A stretch of 64,000 nt of DNA from the NCBI RefSeq assembly GCF_029277445.1, contig NZ_CP119566.1, positions 961,001 through 1,025,000 of the forward strand, read 5' to 3'. The stretch comes from Pararhizobium qamdonense (GTDB lineage Bacteria > Pseudomonadota > Alphaproteobacteria > Rhizobiales > Rhizobiaceae). A program made the translations under genes and the position numbers. Below, piece by piece: positions 26,250 through 34,579 of the stretch (position 1 is the stretch's first letter; each line of letters begins with the position of its first letter). The notes beneath the pieces were generated by a model. The model did no database searches. It saw only the letters and a list, made by a program, of their open reading frames with translations, and had not been told where the DNA came from.

Positions 26250-27839
26250 CTATTCGGCGATATCCACACCATCGAAGCGGTGTGCGTCCGACGGTTCGAT
26301 CTGGTAACCCGTTACTTTGGTTGAAGTAACCGCCGTGATGAGACCGTTTGCCAGCGGCACCCAAGGGCTGTCGTCAGCGGCGATTTGCTGTGCCTGCTCG
26401 TAGAGCGACGTCCGGACCGAGGGGTCGCTTTCTGCGCGTGCTTTTTCAAGCAAGGCATCGAACTCCTTGTTGCACCATACGGCTTTGTTGTTGCCGCCGA
26501 TGGAAGCACACGCAAGCAGAGGCGTCAGAAAACTGTCGGGATCGCCATTGTCAGCGGTCCAGCCGGCCAGCACCGCCCCGTCGTGCGCAGGATCGCTCGA
26601 TCGCTTGAGATACTCTCCCCATTCGAACGAAATGATTTCGGACTGAAGGCCGATCTTGTCGAGGTCCGCCTGCAAAAGCTCCGCAGTACGGCGGCCGTTG
26701 GGATTGTATGGCCGGGAGACTGGCATCGCCCACAATGTAATCTTTTGGCCTGTGGCCCCGAGTTCGGAAATCGCCTGCTTTGCGGACGCCGGATCGTATC
26801 CGACAGTCTTCAGTTCTCGGTTGAATCCAGCCATGTCCGGTGGAAGAACACTTTCAGCTACAACGCCGCTTCCCTGATAGACCGCTTCCAAGATCGCTTT
26901 CTTGTTGATCCCCTGCGTCACGGCACGGCGAACCCGCGGATCGTCGAAAGGCTTTTGCGTGGTATTGAACGCGAGGTAACCGACATTGAGGCCGGGTCGC
27001 TGCAAAACATTCAAATTAGAGTTTTCCTTCAGGTCAGGGATATCGGCAGGTGAAGGGTAGACGGCGATCTGGCACTCGCCTGCCTTCAGCTTCTGGATGC
27101 GGGTGGCGGCATCCGTCGTTATCGCGAATATGAGGTCGTCAATCGGCTGCTTGCCGCCCCAGTAGTCGTCAAACGCCTGATATCGGATGGCCGCATCCTG
27201 CTGATACGCCGAGAACTGGAATGGACCTGTACCGATCGGCTTCTGATTGAGGTCTTCCACGCGTCCTTTGGTTACTAATTGATCCGCGTATTCCTTTGAT
27301 ACGATCGAAGCAAAATCGAGTGCTAAAAGACCCAGGAACGGTGCATTGGGAGCGCGAAGGTTGAAGCGGACGGTGGCATCATCAATTTTTTCAATAGATA
27401 CTAGCGATTGCGGTATCCCGACGTCGTTGTAGTACGACCATGCCGCCCCTTCAGCGAAAGCGTCGAAATCCGGCTTTCCCGATTGACGTTCGAAACTGAA
27501 GACAACGTCGTCCGCGTTGAGGTCGCGACTAGGCTTGAATTGATCGTTTTCTTGAAACTTCACGCCCTTGCGAAGATGGAAGGTGTAGGTTTTTCCGTCT
27601 TCCGAAATTTCCCAGCGCTCTGCGAGTGCGGGGACGATATCGGTCGAACCGCGCTTATACTCCACCAGGCGGTTGTAGATCGTTTTCGAAGAGGCGTCGA
27701 ATGTGGAGCCCGACGTGTAGCGCGCTGGATCGAATCCTTCCGGGCTAGCTTCAGAGCAGTAGACCAGAGATTTCGAATATGCGGTACCCGCCAAGCCCAA
27801 CGACAAGGCGAGGGTCGTGCCGATGATGATTGTTTTCAT
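26250..27839 (-). CDS. Peptide/nickel-type ABC transporter substrate-binding protein (529 aa)
   Basis: Periplasmic solute-binding protein of family 5 (DppA/OppA type), delivering peptides or similar solutes to an ABC importer. Signal peptide residues 1-22 (MKTIIIGTTLALSLGLAGTAYS). The SBP_5 core is present: YNRLVEYKRGSTDIVPALAERW, KGVKFQEN, and GTGPFQF; a disulphide pair is likely in CSEASPEGFDP and CASIGG...WCN. The ATG at 27839 is chosen because it begins the signal peptide; the longer frame upstream is the antisense-register shadow of the MsrA-like gene. No permease or ATPase gene is adjacent, so it is an orphan here. Confidence 0.88.
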   Translation of the reverse strand: MKTIIIGTTLALSLGLAGTAYSKSLVYCSEASPEGFDPARYTSGSTFDASSKTIYNRLVEYKRGSTDIVPALAERWEISEDGKTYTFHLRKGVKFQENDQFKPSRDLNADDVVFSFERQSGKPDFDAFAEGAAWSYYNDVGIPQSLVSIEKIDDATVRFNLRAPNAPFLGLLALDFASIVSKEYADQLVTKGRVEDLNQKPIGTGPFQFSAYQQDAAIRYQAFDDYWGGKQPIDDLIFAITTDAATRIQKLKAGECQIAVYPSPADIPDLKENSNLNVLQRPGLNVGYLAFNTTQKPFDDPRVRRAVTQGINKKAILEAVYQGSGVVAESVLPPDMAGFNRELKTVGYDPASAKQAISELGATGQKITLWAMPVSRPYNPNGRRTAELLQADLDKIGLQSEIISFEWGEYLKRSSDPAHDGAVLAGWTADNGDPDSFLTPLLACASIGGNNKAVWCNKEFDALLEKARAESDPSVRTSLYEQAQQIAADDSPWVPLANGLITAVTSTKVTGYQIEPSDAHRFDGVDIAE

Positions 27840-27855
27840 TCTGATGTCTTTCTTT

Positions 27856-28395
27856 CTAAGCGGGGCTCGATGAATTTGTTGGAATGGAGCACGCCTGTTG
27901 GCCGTTTTTCTCGATGTAACGCTGATGTTTTTCATCGGCCAGTTCCAAGCCATTGTACCTGATGATCTGGGTGGTGGCCGGAGCCGACGAGGTTTCGTTG
28001 AAGCGGGCTTTGAGGTTTGATGCCTCCTCGGCCTGTCCGTCGGTATGGACAAAAATCGCAGAGCGGACGCCTTCTCCCGTCTCGTCTCCCTGCTTATCGA
28101 GCGAGGTTGGATCGTGGCCTCGCCAAAACAGTTCGATGAGTTCCTGATAGCCGACGACCGCCGGATCAAAGTCCAGTTGGACGACTTCGATGCGACCCGG
28201 CTTTTTCGAGCCGTCGCTCCCGGTAGAGAAGCCGACACGCGACTCGATAACGCCCTCGATGGCGCGAAAGTATTCTTCGGCTCCCCAGAAGCATCCTGCT
28301 CCGAAGTAGCTTGGCTCGTTGGCATAGTGAAACCTCTTGAAGGCGGTGCCGCGCTTGGCGGATCCCGCGCTGCGGCTGTGATGTCCGATGTCCTT
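27856..28395 (-). pseudogene. MsrA-like protein frame without a start codon
   Basis: This minus-strand frame is open for 180 codons and matches peptide methionine sulfoxide reductase A: GAGCFWGAEEYFR with the catalytic Cys, then EVVQLDFDPAVVGYQELIELFW, HDPTSLDKQGDETGEGVRSAIF and ADEKHQRYIEKNGQQACS. There is no ATG, GTG or TTG between the upstream TAG and the GCFWG motif, and the usual SGxTGHAE segment is shortened (KKPGRIEVV). So either translation begins at a rare codon (ATC) or the gene has lost its start. It sits between the GATACA site and the binding-protein gene, 16 bases before the latter's ATG. Confidence 0.65.
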
Positions 28396-28592
28396 CTATA
28401 TTTGAAGACCAAGCGACTTTCGGGAGGAGAACCTTTTCATTCAGCCTCGACCATCTGTCTACCGGACCACGTCGTTCGGGGAGAGAAACTCCGTTATGAA
28501 ATTGACCGAAATTGTGGACTATTTTTCGTCTGGGGGAGCGTGCCGGAGAATAAGTCGACAATCTACGGGCTTGAGGTTAAGCATATGATATT

Positions 28593-28608
28593 TGTAGCCT
28601 TTTGTATC
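28593..28608 (-). promoter_or_regulatory. GATACA-type tandem site upstream of the MsrA-like frame
   Basis: Read on the minus strand, GATACA is followed after 4 bases by GCTACA (4 of 6 matching), a 10-bp period as at other sites in the window. It lies about 200 bases upstream of the frame at 28395. The remainder of 28396-28723 holds no supported gene. Confidence 0.45.
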
Positions 28609-28723
28609 ATGCGCGACTGCGCTGTCGGCTGAATGATTATTCGTGATTCAAGGCGATCACGATGCATCCGCGGACGTAGAGAAACAGCTTCGACGAACAG
28701 GTTCTGCGACGGTAAATCTGCGG

Positions 28724-29953
28724 TCAGAGCTTTGCCGCAGTTTTACGGGGTGAATGTCCCTGAGAGATGTCTTTAAGTGGGCTTCCGGAACGTGGTCGTA
28801 TAGCAGGCGCAACGAACGATGCGGCTGCCACGAGGGCGAGTACGATATACATGGCATTCCGGAGGCCGGACACCTCACCGACCAGACCGAGGAGAGGAGG
28901 GCCGACAAGAAACGCGACGTAGCCCGCCACGGCGACGAGTTTGACACGTTGCGCTCCGTTAGGACCCGTGTCCGCAGCCGCTGATAACGCTACTGGAAAT
29001 CCAAGAGAGGCACCGAGTCCCCAGAGGATCACTGCCACCGACGCGGATAAAACGCCAGTTCCAAGGATTATCGTGGTGATCCCGATCGAAGCCACGATAG
29101 CGCTGGCTCCAAGGGTGGCTGATCTGCCGAAGCGTCGCAGCACAATGCCGCCGCCAAAACGCCCTACAGTCATCGCTGTTGCAAACCCCAGGTACACGAC
29201 CGAACCCGACGTGGCGCTGAACCCGTAATCGTCTACCATCAGAAGGGGTAACCAGTCGTTTGCAGATCCCTCGGCCAAGGCCATGGCAAGGACTATGAAT
29301 CCGATCGCGAGGACCGTCGGTTCCTTCCACAGCGATGACGGGACATCCGGATTCCGGTCGTGGGAATGGTTGCTCGGAAACGACGTCAGGACGCTTGGTA
29401 TGCTACCGATGAAGTAAATGATCAAAGCACCGCAGAAAACCGCGATCGCTATCATGTGCCACGCGACCGGAAACGAAACGAGGTTGAGGCCAGTTCCTAT
29501 CAGCGCTCCGCAGACGGTGCCAAGGCTGAAAAATCCGTGCAGGGAATGGAGAAGATGGGTGCCCGTCAGGCGCTCGAGGTCAGCCCCGTCCATGTTGATC
29601 GCGATCTCCGAAATTCCCATCCCGAAGCCGAAAGAGGCGAGGCCAAGAGCGACGAGCAAGGCTGAGGAGAGCCCTTCTCCCGCGGCCACGCCTATCATTG
29701 CCGCGACGATAAACCAAAGGCCTGCGGCCATCACCGTCTTTGTGCCGAACCTGTCGACAAACGCGCCGGCGGCGAGGATACCGATCATCGATCCCATAGA
29801 AAGTCCAAACAGGATCGACCCCATTTCGGCGATGGAAACGCCTAGACTGTCACGGATTGACGGAGTTCTGGTCACCCAGGATGCCATGGATATGCCCGGC
29901 ACAAAAAAGAAGGCAAAAAGCGCCAAGCGCCTCTTTCGTGTTGCAAGGTCCAT
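28724..29953 (-). CDS. MFS transporter, YbjJ-like (409 aa)
   Basis: Twelve-helix major-facilitator permease. The signature between helices 2 and 3 reads GAFVDRFGTKTV, and the second half repeats it near VLRRFGRSAT. It resembles the YbjJ/fucose-type group. No substrate can be assigned. The start at 29953 begins MDLATRKRRLALFAF. It is divergent from a TetR gene with 90 bases between starts, holding a TGTACA-based operator; the repressor probably controls this exporter or importer. Confidence 0.88.
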   Translation of the reverse strand: MDLATRKRRLALFAFFFVPGISMASWVTRTPSIRDSLGVSIAEMGSILFGLSMGSMIGILAAGAFVDRFGTKTVMAAGLWFIVAAMIGVAAGEGLSSALLVALGLASFGFGMGISEIAINMDGADLERLTGTHLLHSLHGFFSLGTVCGALIGTGLNLVSFPVAWHMIAIAVFCGALIIYFIGSIPSVLTSFPSNHSHDRNPDVPSSLWKEPTVLAIGFIVLAMALAEGSANDWLPLLMVDDYGFSATSGSVVYLGFATAMTVGRFGGGIVLRRFGRSATLGASAIVASIGITTIILGTGVLSASVAVILWGLGASLGFPVALSAAADTGPNGAQRVKLVAVAGYVAFLVGPPLLGLVGEVSGLRNAMYIVLALVAAASFVAPAIRPRSGSPLKDISQGHSPRKTAAKL

Positions 29954-29994
29954 GGATTTCCCTCTTATTCTCAGCCGCTGTTATTCGTCCGTTA

Positions 29995-30008
29995 TGTACA
30001 TTTGTACA
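29995..30008. promoter_or_regulatory. Candidate operator in the MFS/TetR divergent promoter
   Basis: Two TGTACA hexamers separated by TT (TGTACATTTGTACA), each itself a palindrome, 36 bases upstream of the TetR start and 42 bases upstream of the MFS start. Confidence 0.5.
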
Positions 30009-30043
30009 CATTGCAGTCAAGTTGGAGAAGGGAAGTTTTTCAA

Positions 30044-30589
30044 GTGGTGGCAACAGCTAAACGGAGGCACGACCCTGATCGGAAGGACCGCATCATCGAA
30101 GCGACCCTGGAGGTTATCGCGGTCCACGGCGTCTCGGGTACGACTCACCGCCGCGTAGCGGAGGCGGCCGACGTGCCTCTGGGCTCGATGACGTATCACT
30201 TTGCTGGCATAGATGATCTGGTTCAACAGGCGTTCAGCAAGCTAACGGCCGAGATCGCCGTGCAGTTTGATGCGGTGCTCGGCAACGCCAGGACCGTCGA
30301 CGATGCCCGAGAAACCGTTGTCGGAATAATCTGCGACGGTTTCCTGAACGATCGGCACACGACGCTTGCGCTCGAATTGTACGCTTACGTGGCTAGGGTG
30401 CCCGATGCGCGGAGGCTGACGACGGACTGGATGGCGGAGTGCCGCAAAGCACTGGAGCGCCATTTCACTCCAGAAATAGCCATCGGGCTGGATGCATTGA
30501 TCGAAGGGGCCTCTCTCCACAATTACATGAACCCGGGCCTTGTCGGCGCCGATGCGGTACGTTCCATGGTCGCCAGGCTCACGACTTAG
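30044..30589 (+). CDS. TetR-family repressor divergent from an MFS transporter (181 aa)
   Basis: TetR family: DNA-binding domain RKDRIIEATLEVIAVHGVSGTTHRRVAEAADVPLGSMTYHFAGIDDLVQQAF is standard, and the rest is helical. The ATG at 30002 would place the start inside the operator, so I use the GTG at 30044 (GTG 30047 is equally possible), with GGAAG upstream. Expected to repress the divergent MFS gene and itself. Ligand unknown. Confidence 0.85.
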   Translation: MVATAKRRHDPDRKDRIIEATLEVIAVHGVSGTTHRRVAEAADVPLGSMTYHFAGIDDLVQQAFSKLTAEIAVQFDAVLGNARTVDDARETVVGIICDGFLNDRHTTLALELYAYVARVPDARRLTTDWMAECRKALERHFTPEIAIGLDALIEGASLHNYMNPGLVGADAVRSMVARLTT

Positions 30590-30680
30590 GTCGTCGGGCG
30601 GCCAGTTTCCTCACGCCCAACCGCCCAACATCGCCGCGGGCGGGCTCAAGGCACGAGCAGGGCGGGCAATCAAATTTGTT

Positions 30681-31316
30681 TCACTTGCGGGGAGCCGGCG
30701 CGTTGCCCGCGAATTCCGGTATCGCTTCAAGCTTGCTAAAGACGTCTTCGATGTTTGGCCAGCGGGAGAGGTCGAAGCCAAGGCGTTTAACGCCGACTGC
30801 CTGCGGGAAGAGAAATATGTCGGCGACGCTCAGAAGATCCCCTACAGAAAACGTTCCGCAGCGATTGGCGACCAGAAGCTTTTCCACGGCGTCAAAGCCT
30901 TGGCTCACCCAGTGGCGGTTCCAGTCTGTGGTCGTCTCCGAATTCGCACCGAATGCCGCTGCCAGTTGCAAGGCCACCCTCGGAGGCAAGAGCGCGTGGA
31001 TTTCGGAAGCGATAGCCATCGCGATGGATCTGGCCACGGCGCGCTCGATGGCTCCGCCGGGAAGGAGGGGCGGCTCCGGCTGTATTTCATCCAGATACTC
31101 GATGATCGCGAGCGACTGTGTGATGAGAACTCCGCTGTCGAGTTCGAGTGCCGGGACCAAACCCTGCGGATTGACCTTGCGAAATTCATCCTGACGGCTT
31201 TCAGCGTCAGCGCCAAGGATGCCAACGGATTGAGACACCACTTCCAACCGCTTCAACGCAATTGCAATCCGTACACGAGACGCCGCAGACGAAATTTCGT
31301 TCAAGTAGAGTTTCAT
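30681..31316 (-). CDS. Glutathione S-transferase, maleylacetoacetate isomerase type (211 aa)
   Basis: Glutathione transferase of the zeta class. It begins MKLYLNEISSAASRVRIAIALK, with the S-S-x-x-x-R-V-R motif of maleylacetoacetate isomerases; glutathione contacts follow in NPQGLVPALELDSG and TQSLAIIEYLDE. The C-terminal helical domain contains SVADIFLFPQAV. This zeta class often isomerises maleylacetoacetate in tyrosine breakdown but here stands with an Ohr gene, so a role in electrophile detoxification is as likely. It is on the minus strand 19 bases after the small secreted protein and 249 bases after Ohr, possibly one transcript. Confidence 0.88.
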   Translation of the reverse strand: MKLYLNEISSAASRVRIAIALKRLEVVSQSVGILGADAESRQDEFRKVNPQGLVPALELDSGVLITQSLAIIEYLDEIQPEPPLLPGGAIERAVARSIAMAIASEIHALLPPRVALQLAAAFGANSETTTDWNRHWVSQGFDAVEKLLVANRCGTFSVGDLLSVADIFLFPQAVGVKRLGFDLSRWPNIEDVFSKLEAIPEFAGNAPAPRK

Positions 31317-31335
31317 CTATGGGTTCCTCCGGTTG

Positions 31336-31503
31336 CTAGAATGTGTGTCCGACTGTGACGGAGACCGTTTGTGCCGGCCCCGTTTTCAACTGCGAGACGG
31401 CTACTGCGCCCGCAAGCGGGGAGGGCTCGGTCGAGGTAACATCGTAGATGCACGGTGCCGCGAACACGGCAGCTGTCAGAAAGAAAATCATCGCGAATTT
31501 CAT
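31336..31503 (-). CDS. Small secreted protein (55 aa), unknown
   Basis: A 55-residue frame, MKFAMIFFLTAAVFAAPC..., with a signal peptide (cleavage after AAVFAA) and a mature part rich in Thr, Val and Ala. GGAG lies 6 bases before the ATG. It sits 62 bases downstream of Ohr and 19 bases upstream of the glutathione transferase on the same strand. It is too short for standard frame calls. The family is not recognised. Confidence 0.55.
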   Translation of the reverse strand: MKFAMIFFLTAAVFAAPCIYDVTSTEPSPLAGAVAVSQLKTGPAQTVSVTVGHTF

Positions 31504-31565
31504 GAGATGCTCCAAGGACGGGTGTCAGACCCGTCCTCTTTTCAGGGTTGCGGTTTGACGGCCGT

Positions 31566-31982
31566 TTAGACGAGGTTCAGTTCGACGTTGATGTTGCCGC
31601 GGCTCGCTTTCGAGTAGGGGCAGGTTTGATGTGCTTCTTCGACCAGCACCCTGGCGAGCTCGGGATCGATGTCGGGGATACTGACGTTAAGGCGGGCCTG
31701 AAGCAGAAACGCTCCGTCGGTAACTCCGAGGTCGACTTCGGCATCGACGGAGGTGGAAGACGGGAGTGCAACCTTGCGCTTGCCTGCGGCGATGCCGAGC
31801 GCCCCGATGAAGCATGCCGACCAGCCTGCGGCGAACAGCTGCTCGGGATTGGTGCCCGCACGACCACTGCCCGGCGGTGAGAGCTTGATGTCGAGCGCGC
31901 GGTCATCGCTCTGTGCCGAACCTTCGCGACCGCCCGTGGTGTGCGTCTTGCCCGTGTAAAGGACCTTGTCGATCTTTGTCAT
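31566..31982 (-). CDS. ohr: Organic hydroperoxide resistance protein, OsmC/Ohr family (138 aa)
   Basis: Thiol peroxidase that reduces organic and lipid hydroperoxides with a reactive-cysteine pair. Both cysteines are in their motifs: GWSACFIGALGI (peroxidatic) and EEAHQTCPYSKASRG (resolving). It begins MTKIDKVLYTGKTHTTGGREG, the Ohr start, and the length is typical. AAGGAGTG precedes the ATG at 31982; the ATG further upstream (32048) lacks a site. The upstream gap (31983-32145) holds no MarR-type OhrR gene, so its regulation is not the usual paired one. The small secreted protein and glutathione transferase follow on the same strand. Confidence 0.93.
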   Translation of the reverse strand: MTKIDKVLYTGKTHTTGGREGSAQSDDRALDIKLSPPGSGRAGTNPEQLFAAGWSACFIGALGIAAGKRKVALPSSTSVDAEVDLGVTDGAFLLQARLNVSIPDIDPELARVLVEEAHQTCPYSKASRGNINVELNLV

Positions 31983-32145
31983 TGGACACTCCTTCATTAA
32001 ACCGCCTGGCGCGGTGTTCCTTGACAAGGAGAGTAGTGTGATCCTCAAGTATCCGGCATGTTTCCTCTTAGGGCCGTTTTTGTAACGAAGAGTGTTCGGT
32101 CAACGCTGGTACACGATGCAGTACACGCCTAGCTCTACGCACTGG

Positions 32146-33468
32146 CTACCTGATCGTCACCTCCGCTGCGAGCCCGCCATTCTCTCGGTTGTAAAGCCGG
32201 ATGGTGCCGCCTAGTGCCGCCGTCAGCTGCTGGGCGATAGCTAGGCCAAGCCCTGATCCACCTGTCTCCCTGTTTCGGGAGCTCTCAAGTCGGAAGAACG
32301 GCTGCATCGCCGCTTCGATTTGATCATCCGGGATGCCGGGACCGCCGTCCATAACGGTTATCGATATCGCTCCCCCTACGGTCCGTTCGACAAGCACTTC
32401 GGCGACTTCTCCGAACTTTATCGCGTTATCTATGAGGTTTGTCAGAATCCGACGAAGCGCGTGTGGCTTCGTAGTCGCGGTGCCGCTGATCATGCCGATC
32501 ACGGAGACGGGTTTGCCAATGTCCTGATAGTCGTAGCAGATACTCTCTATGAACGAGGTCAAATCTATCCTGGAGAACTTTTCACCGCTGCTATGCGAGC
32601 TTCGGGAATAGGCGATACCGTCCTGAACAAGGCGTTCCAGCTCTCCCAGATCGTGCAGGAGCTTGATTTTTTCAGGGGTGTCGTCGGCCAGGTCGGCGCG
32701 AAGTCTCATTCGCGTGATCGGCGTCTGAAGGTCGTGCGAAATGGCCGCGAGGATTTGAACCCGCTCCTCGAGGTAGTGCGCGATCCGGTCGCGCATTGCG
32801 TTGAAAGCTCTTGCCGCATGCGCGACTTCGCTCGGTCCAGTGACACTGAGAGCTGGTCCGCTGATGTTCGGATCAAGTGCGTCGGCGGCGGCGGCGAGTT
32901 CCGCCAGCGGGCGGGTGGCTTGCCTCACCGCTAGCCAGGCAAGGAGAGAGATCAGTATCATCTGCAGGACAAAGACATATGGCAGCCACGCTGCCAGAGG
33001 CATGACGTTCTTGGGAGTTATATCGATGGTCAGGGGACTGCCGTCGGTAAGTGTGAGATGTGCCTGTAGCCTCTGAACTTCTCCGGGTATCGCCTCCATC
33101 CTGATCGGGAAGCGATGGCCGATCGCGTCGCTGATCGTATCGGCGATCTCCGCGCCTCGGACTGTTTTGTCGGGAACGCCCTGTTGGCCTGGCCCGAGGA
33201 CGAAACGATAGTTTCCCCGGCTGAGCGGATCAGTGAGGTCTGCCCGCTGGTCAGCCGGGAGGCGGTCAAGAACGGCGATCGACGTTGCGACATCGCTTTC
33301 GAGCGTCCCCAACATTACCGCCTTGGCGCTCACGTACCGCTCCACGTAAAGAACGGAGAAAGAGAGGCCATACGCCACTGCGAGACCAAGTACCAATATG
33401 AGGAGCATGCGGGATCTGAGGCTGCTCGGCCAAATTCCAAGCGGAACGAAGCGATCTACAGCCATCAT
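32146..33468 (-). CDS. Sensor histidine kinase, OmpR-type partner (440 aa)
   Basis: Membrane sensor kinase. Two helices (about 20-44 and 160-182) enclose a periplasmic domain of about 115 residues; a HAMP-type linker follows, then the phosphoacceptor His245 in AAISHDLQTPITRMRLR. The ATPase domain has NLIDNAIKFGE, DGGPGIPDD and GGSGLGLAIAQQL. It overlaps the regulator stop by four bases (ATGA at 33465), so the two are translated together and form a pair. The divergent DipZ gene suggests the pair answers an envelope redox signal. The catalytic half is paralogous to the kinase at 50090. Confidence 0.92.
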   Translation of the reverse strand: MMAVDRFVPLGIWPSSLRSRMLLILVLGLAVAYGLSFSVLYVERYVSAKAVMLGTLESDVATSIAVLDRLPADQRADLTDPLSRGNYRFVLGPGQQGVPDKTVRGAEIADTISDAIGHRFPIRMEAIPGEVQRLQAHLTLTDGSPLTIDITPKNVMPLAAWLPYVFVLQMILISLLAWLAVRQATRPLAELAAAADALDPNISGPALSVTGPSEVAHAARAFNAMRDRIAHYLEERVQILAAISHDLQTPITRMRLRADLADDTPEKIKLLHDLGELERLVQDGIAYSRSSHSSGEKFSRIDLTSFIESICYDYQDIGKPVSVIGMISGTATTKPHALRRILTNLIDNAIKFGEVAEVLVERTVGGAISITVMDGGPGIPDDQIEAAMQPFFRLESSRNRETGGSGLGLAIAQQLTAALGGTIRLYNRENGGLAAEVTIR

Positions 33469-34205
33469 TGACGCTGCTCCGAAATTTCGATCGGCACGGA
33501 GAAGACATATCCCTCGCTACGGACCGTCTTGATATAGCTCGGCTCACGCGCGTCGTCCCCAAGACGCTGGCGGAGCCGGCTTACCAGCAGATCAATGGAT
33601 CTATCGAAGATCTCGGCGTCGCGACCTTGAGTGAGATTCAAGAGCTGGTCGCGGTTCAGGACACGCTGTGGATGATCGATAAACACCCGCAGAAGCCGAA
33701 ACTCCGCGCCGCTGAGGGCTATCGTTGTTCCGGCCCTGTCGAGGAGATGACGCGCCACCGTGTCGAGCCTCCACTCTCCGAAACTGACGATCTGTCCGGC
33801 TTCCGTAACCTGGAAATTCGGTGGAAGCATGCGCGTCCGCCGGAGAACGGATTTGATCCGGGCGAGAAGTTCACGGGCTGCGAATGGCTTTGGGACATAG
33901 TCGTCAGCACCCATCTCTAGTCCGAGGATACGGTCCATTTCGTCGCTGCGAGCGGTCAGCATCAAGATCGGTGTCGCCTTGTGCTTTCCGGAGCGCAATT
34001 CGCGGCACAGAATCAGCCCGTCGTCTCCCGGCATCATCAAGTCTAGCACGATGAGATCGACCGTGTTCGCGTCGAGGAATTGGCGCATCTGCCGACCGTC
34101 CGCGGCAACGGATGCACGAAGGCCGTTCTTTTTGAGATATCCTGAAACCAGCTCCCGGATTTCGCTGTCGTCATCGACAATCAAGATATGATCGACATGA
34201 TCCAA
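33465..34205 (-). CDS. OmpR-family response regulator (246 aa)
   Basis: Receiver domain with acidic pocket DDD at 11-13 and phosphoacceptor Asp55 (IVLDLMMPGDDG), followed by the winged helix DNA-binding domain (ALSGAEFRLLRVFIDHPQRVLNRDQLL, then DRSIDLLVSRLRQRLGDD). The partner kinase follows immediately. The first 98 residues are very similar to the truncated regulator at 63706, so the two are recent paralogues. OmpR-type regulators bind tandem half-sites one helical turn apart; the GATACA pair at 34373 lies in its own upstream region, making autoregulation and control of dipZ plausible. Confidence 0.93.
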   Translation of the reverse strand: MDHVDHILIVDDDSEIRELVSGYLKKNGLRASVAADGRQMRQFLDANTVDLIVLDLMMPGDDGLILCRELRSGKHKATPILMLTARSDEMDRILGLEMGADDYVPKPFAARELLARIKSVLRRTRMLPPNFQVTEAGQIVSFGEWRLDTVARHLLDRAGTTIALSGAEFRLLRVFIDHPQRVLNRDQLLNLTQGRDAEIFDRSIDLLVSRLRQRLGDDAREPSYIKTVRSEGYVFSVPIEISEQRQ

Positions 34206-34372
34206 GGCCGTAACCCTCCAAAACCTCTAGCTGGTCCGTCGGCGATCTGTCGCCGTCCGTTACCGCGCTCCCACGGCGATCCAGTGTGTTGAACCCATTG
34301 AACTGCCTGCATGTATCCCCCGTATGTCGCACCTTGTGAGATATGAATGCAAATGTAGCTTTCGGCGCGTTT

Positions 34373-34388
34373 GATACAGTGTGATACA
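34373..34388 (+). promoter_or_regulatory. Tandem GATACA site between dipZ and the two-component genes
   Basis: Two perfect GATACA hexamers, 10 bp apart (TTGATACAGTGTGATACAA), 192 bases upstream of dipZ and 168 bases upstream of the regulator. Also in this 374-base gap (34206-34579), at 34309-34325 on the minus strand, GACATA and GATACA lie 11 bp apart. No gene is present in the gap. Confidence 0.55.
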
Positions 34389-34579
34389 ATCGACCGAAGA
34401 TTGTCGACCTGCCTTTGTTCGAAAATATTGTAACCGTCTGTCGCCGGACAGCGCATCCGTACACTCGGATACGTTTATCGCGGGAAACGGACATATCCCG
34501 GATACGTCTCTCAAGCCAAGTCACAGGTACCGACGGTCTATGACCCGTTGGCACTATCACTTGTGTCAGAGGAAAGATC

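Noticed and set aside
27840..28412. N-terminal 191-residue extension of the binding protein
   Set aside because: It has no family match and is the out-of-frame shadow of the MsrA-like frame; the signal peptide starts at 27839.
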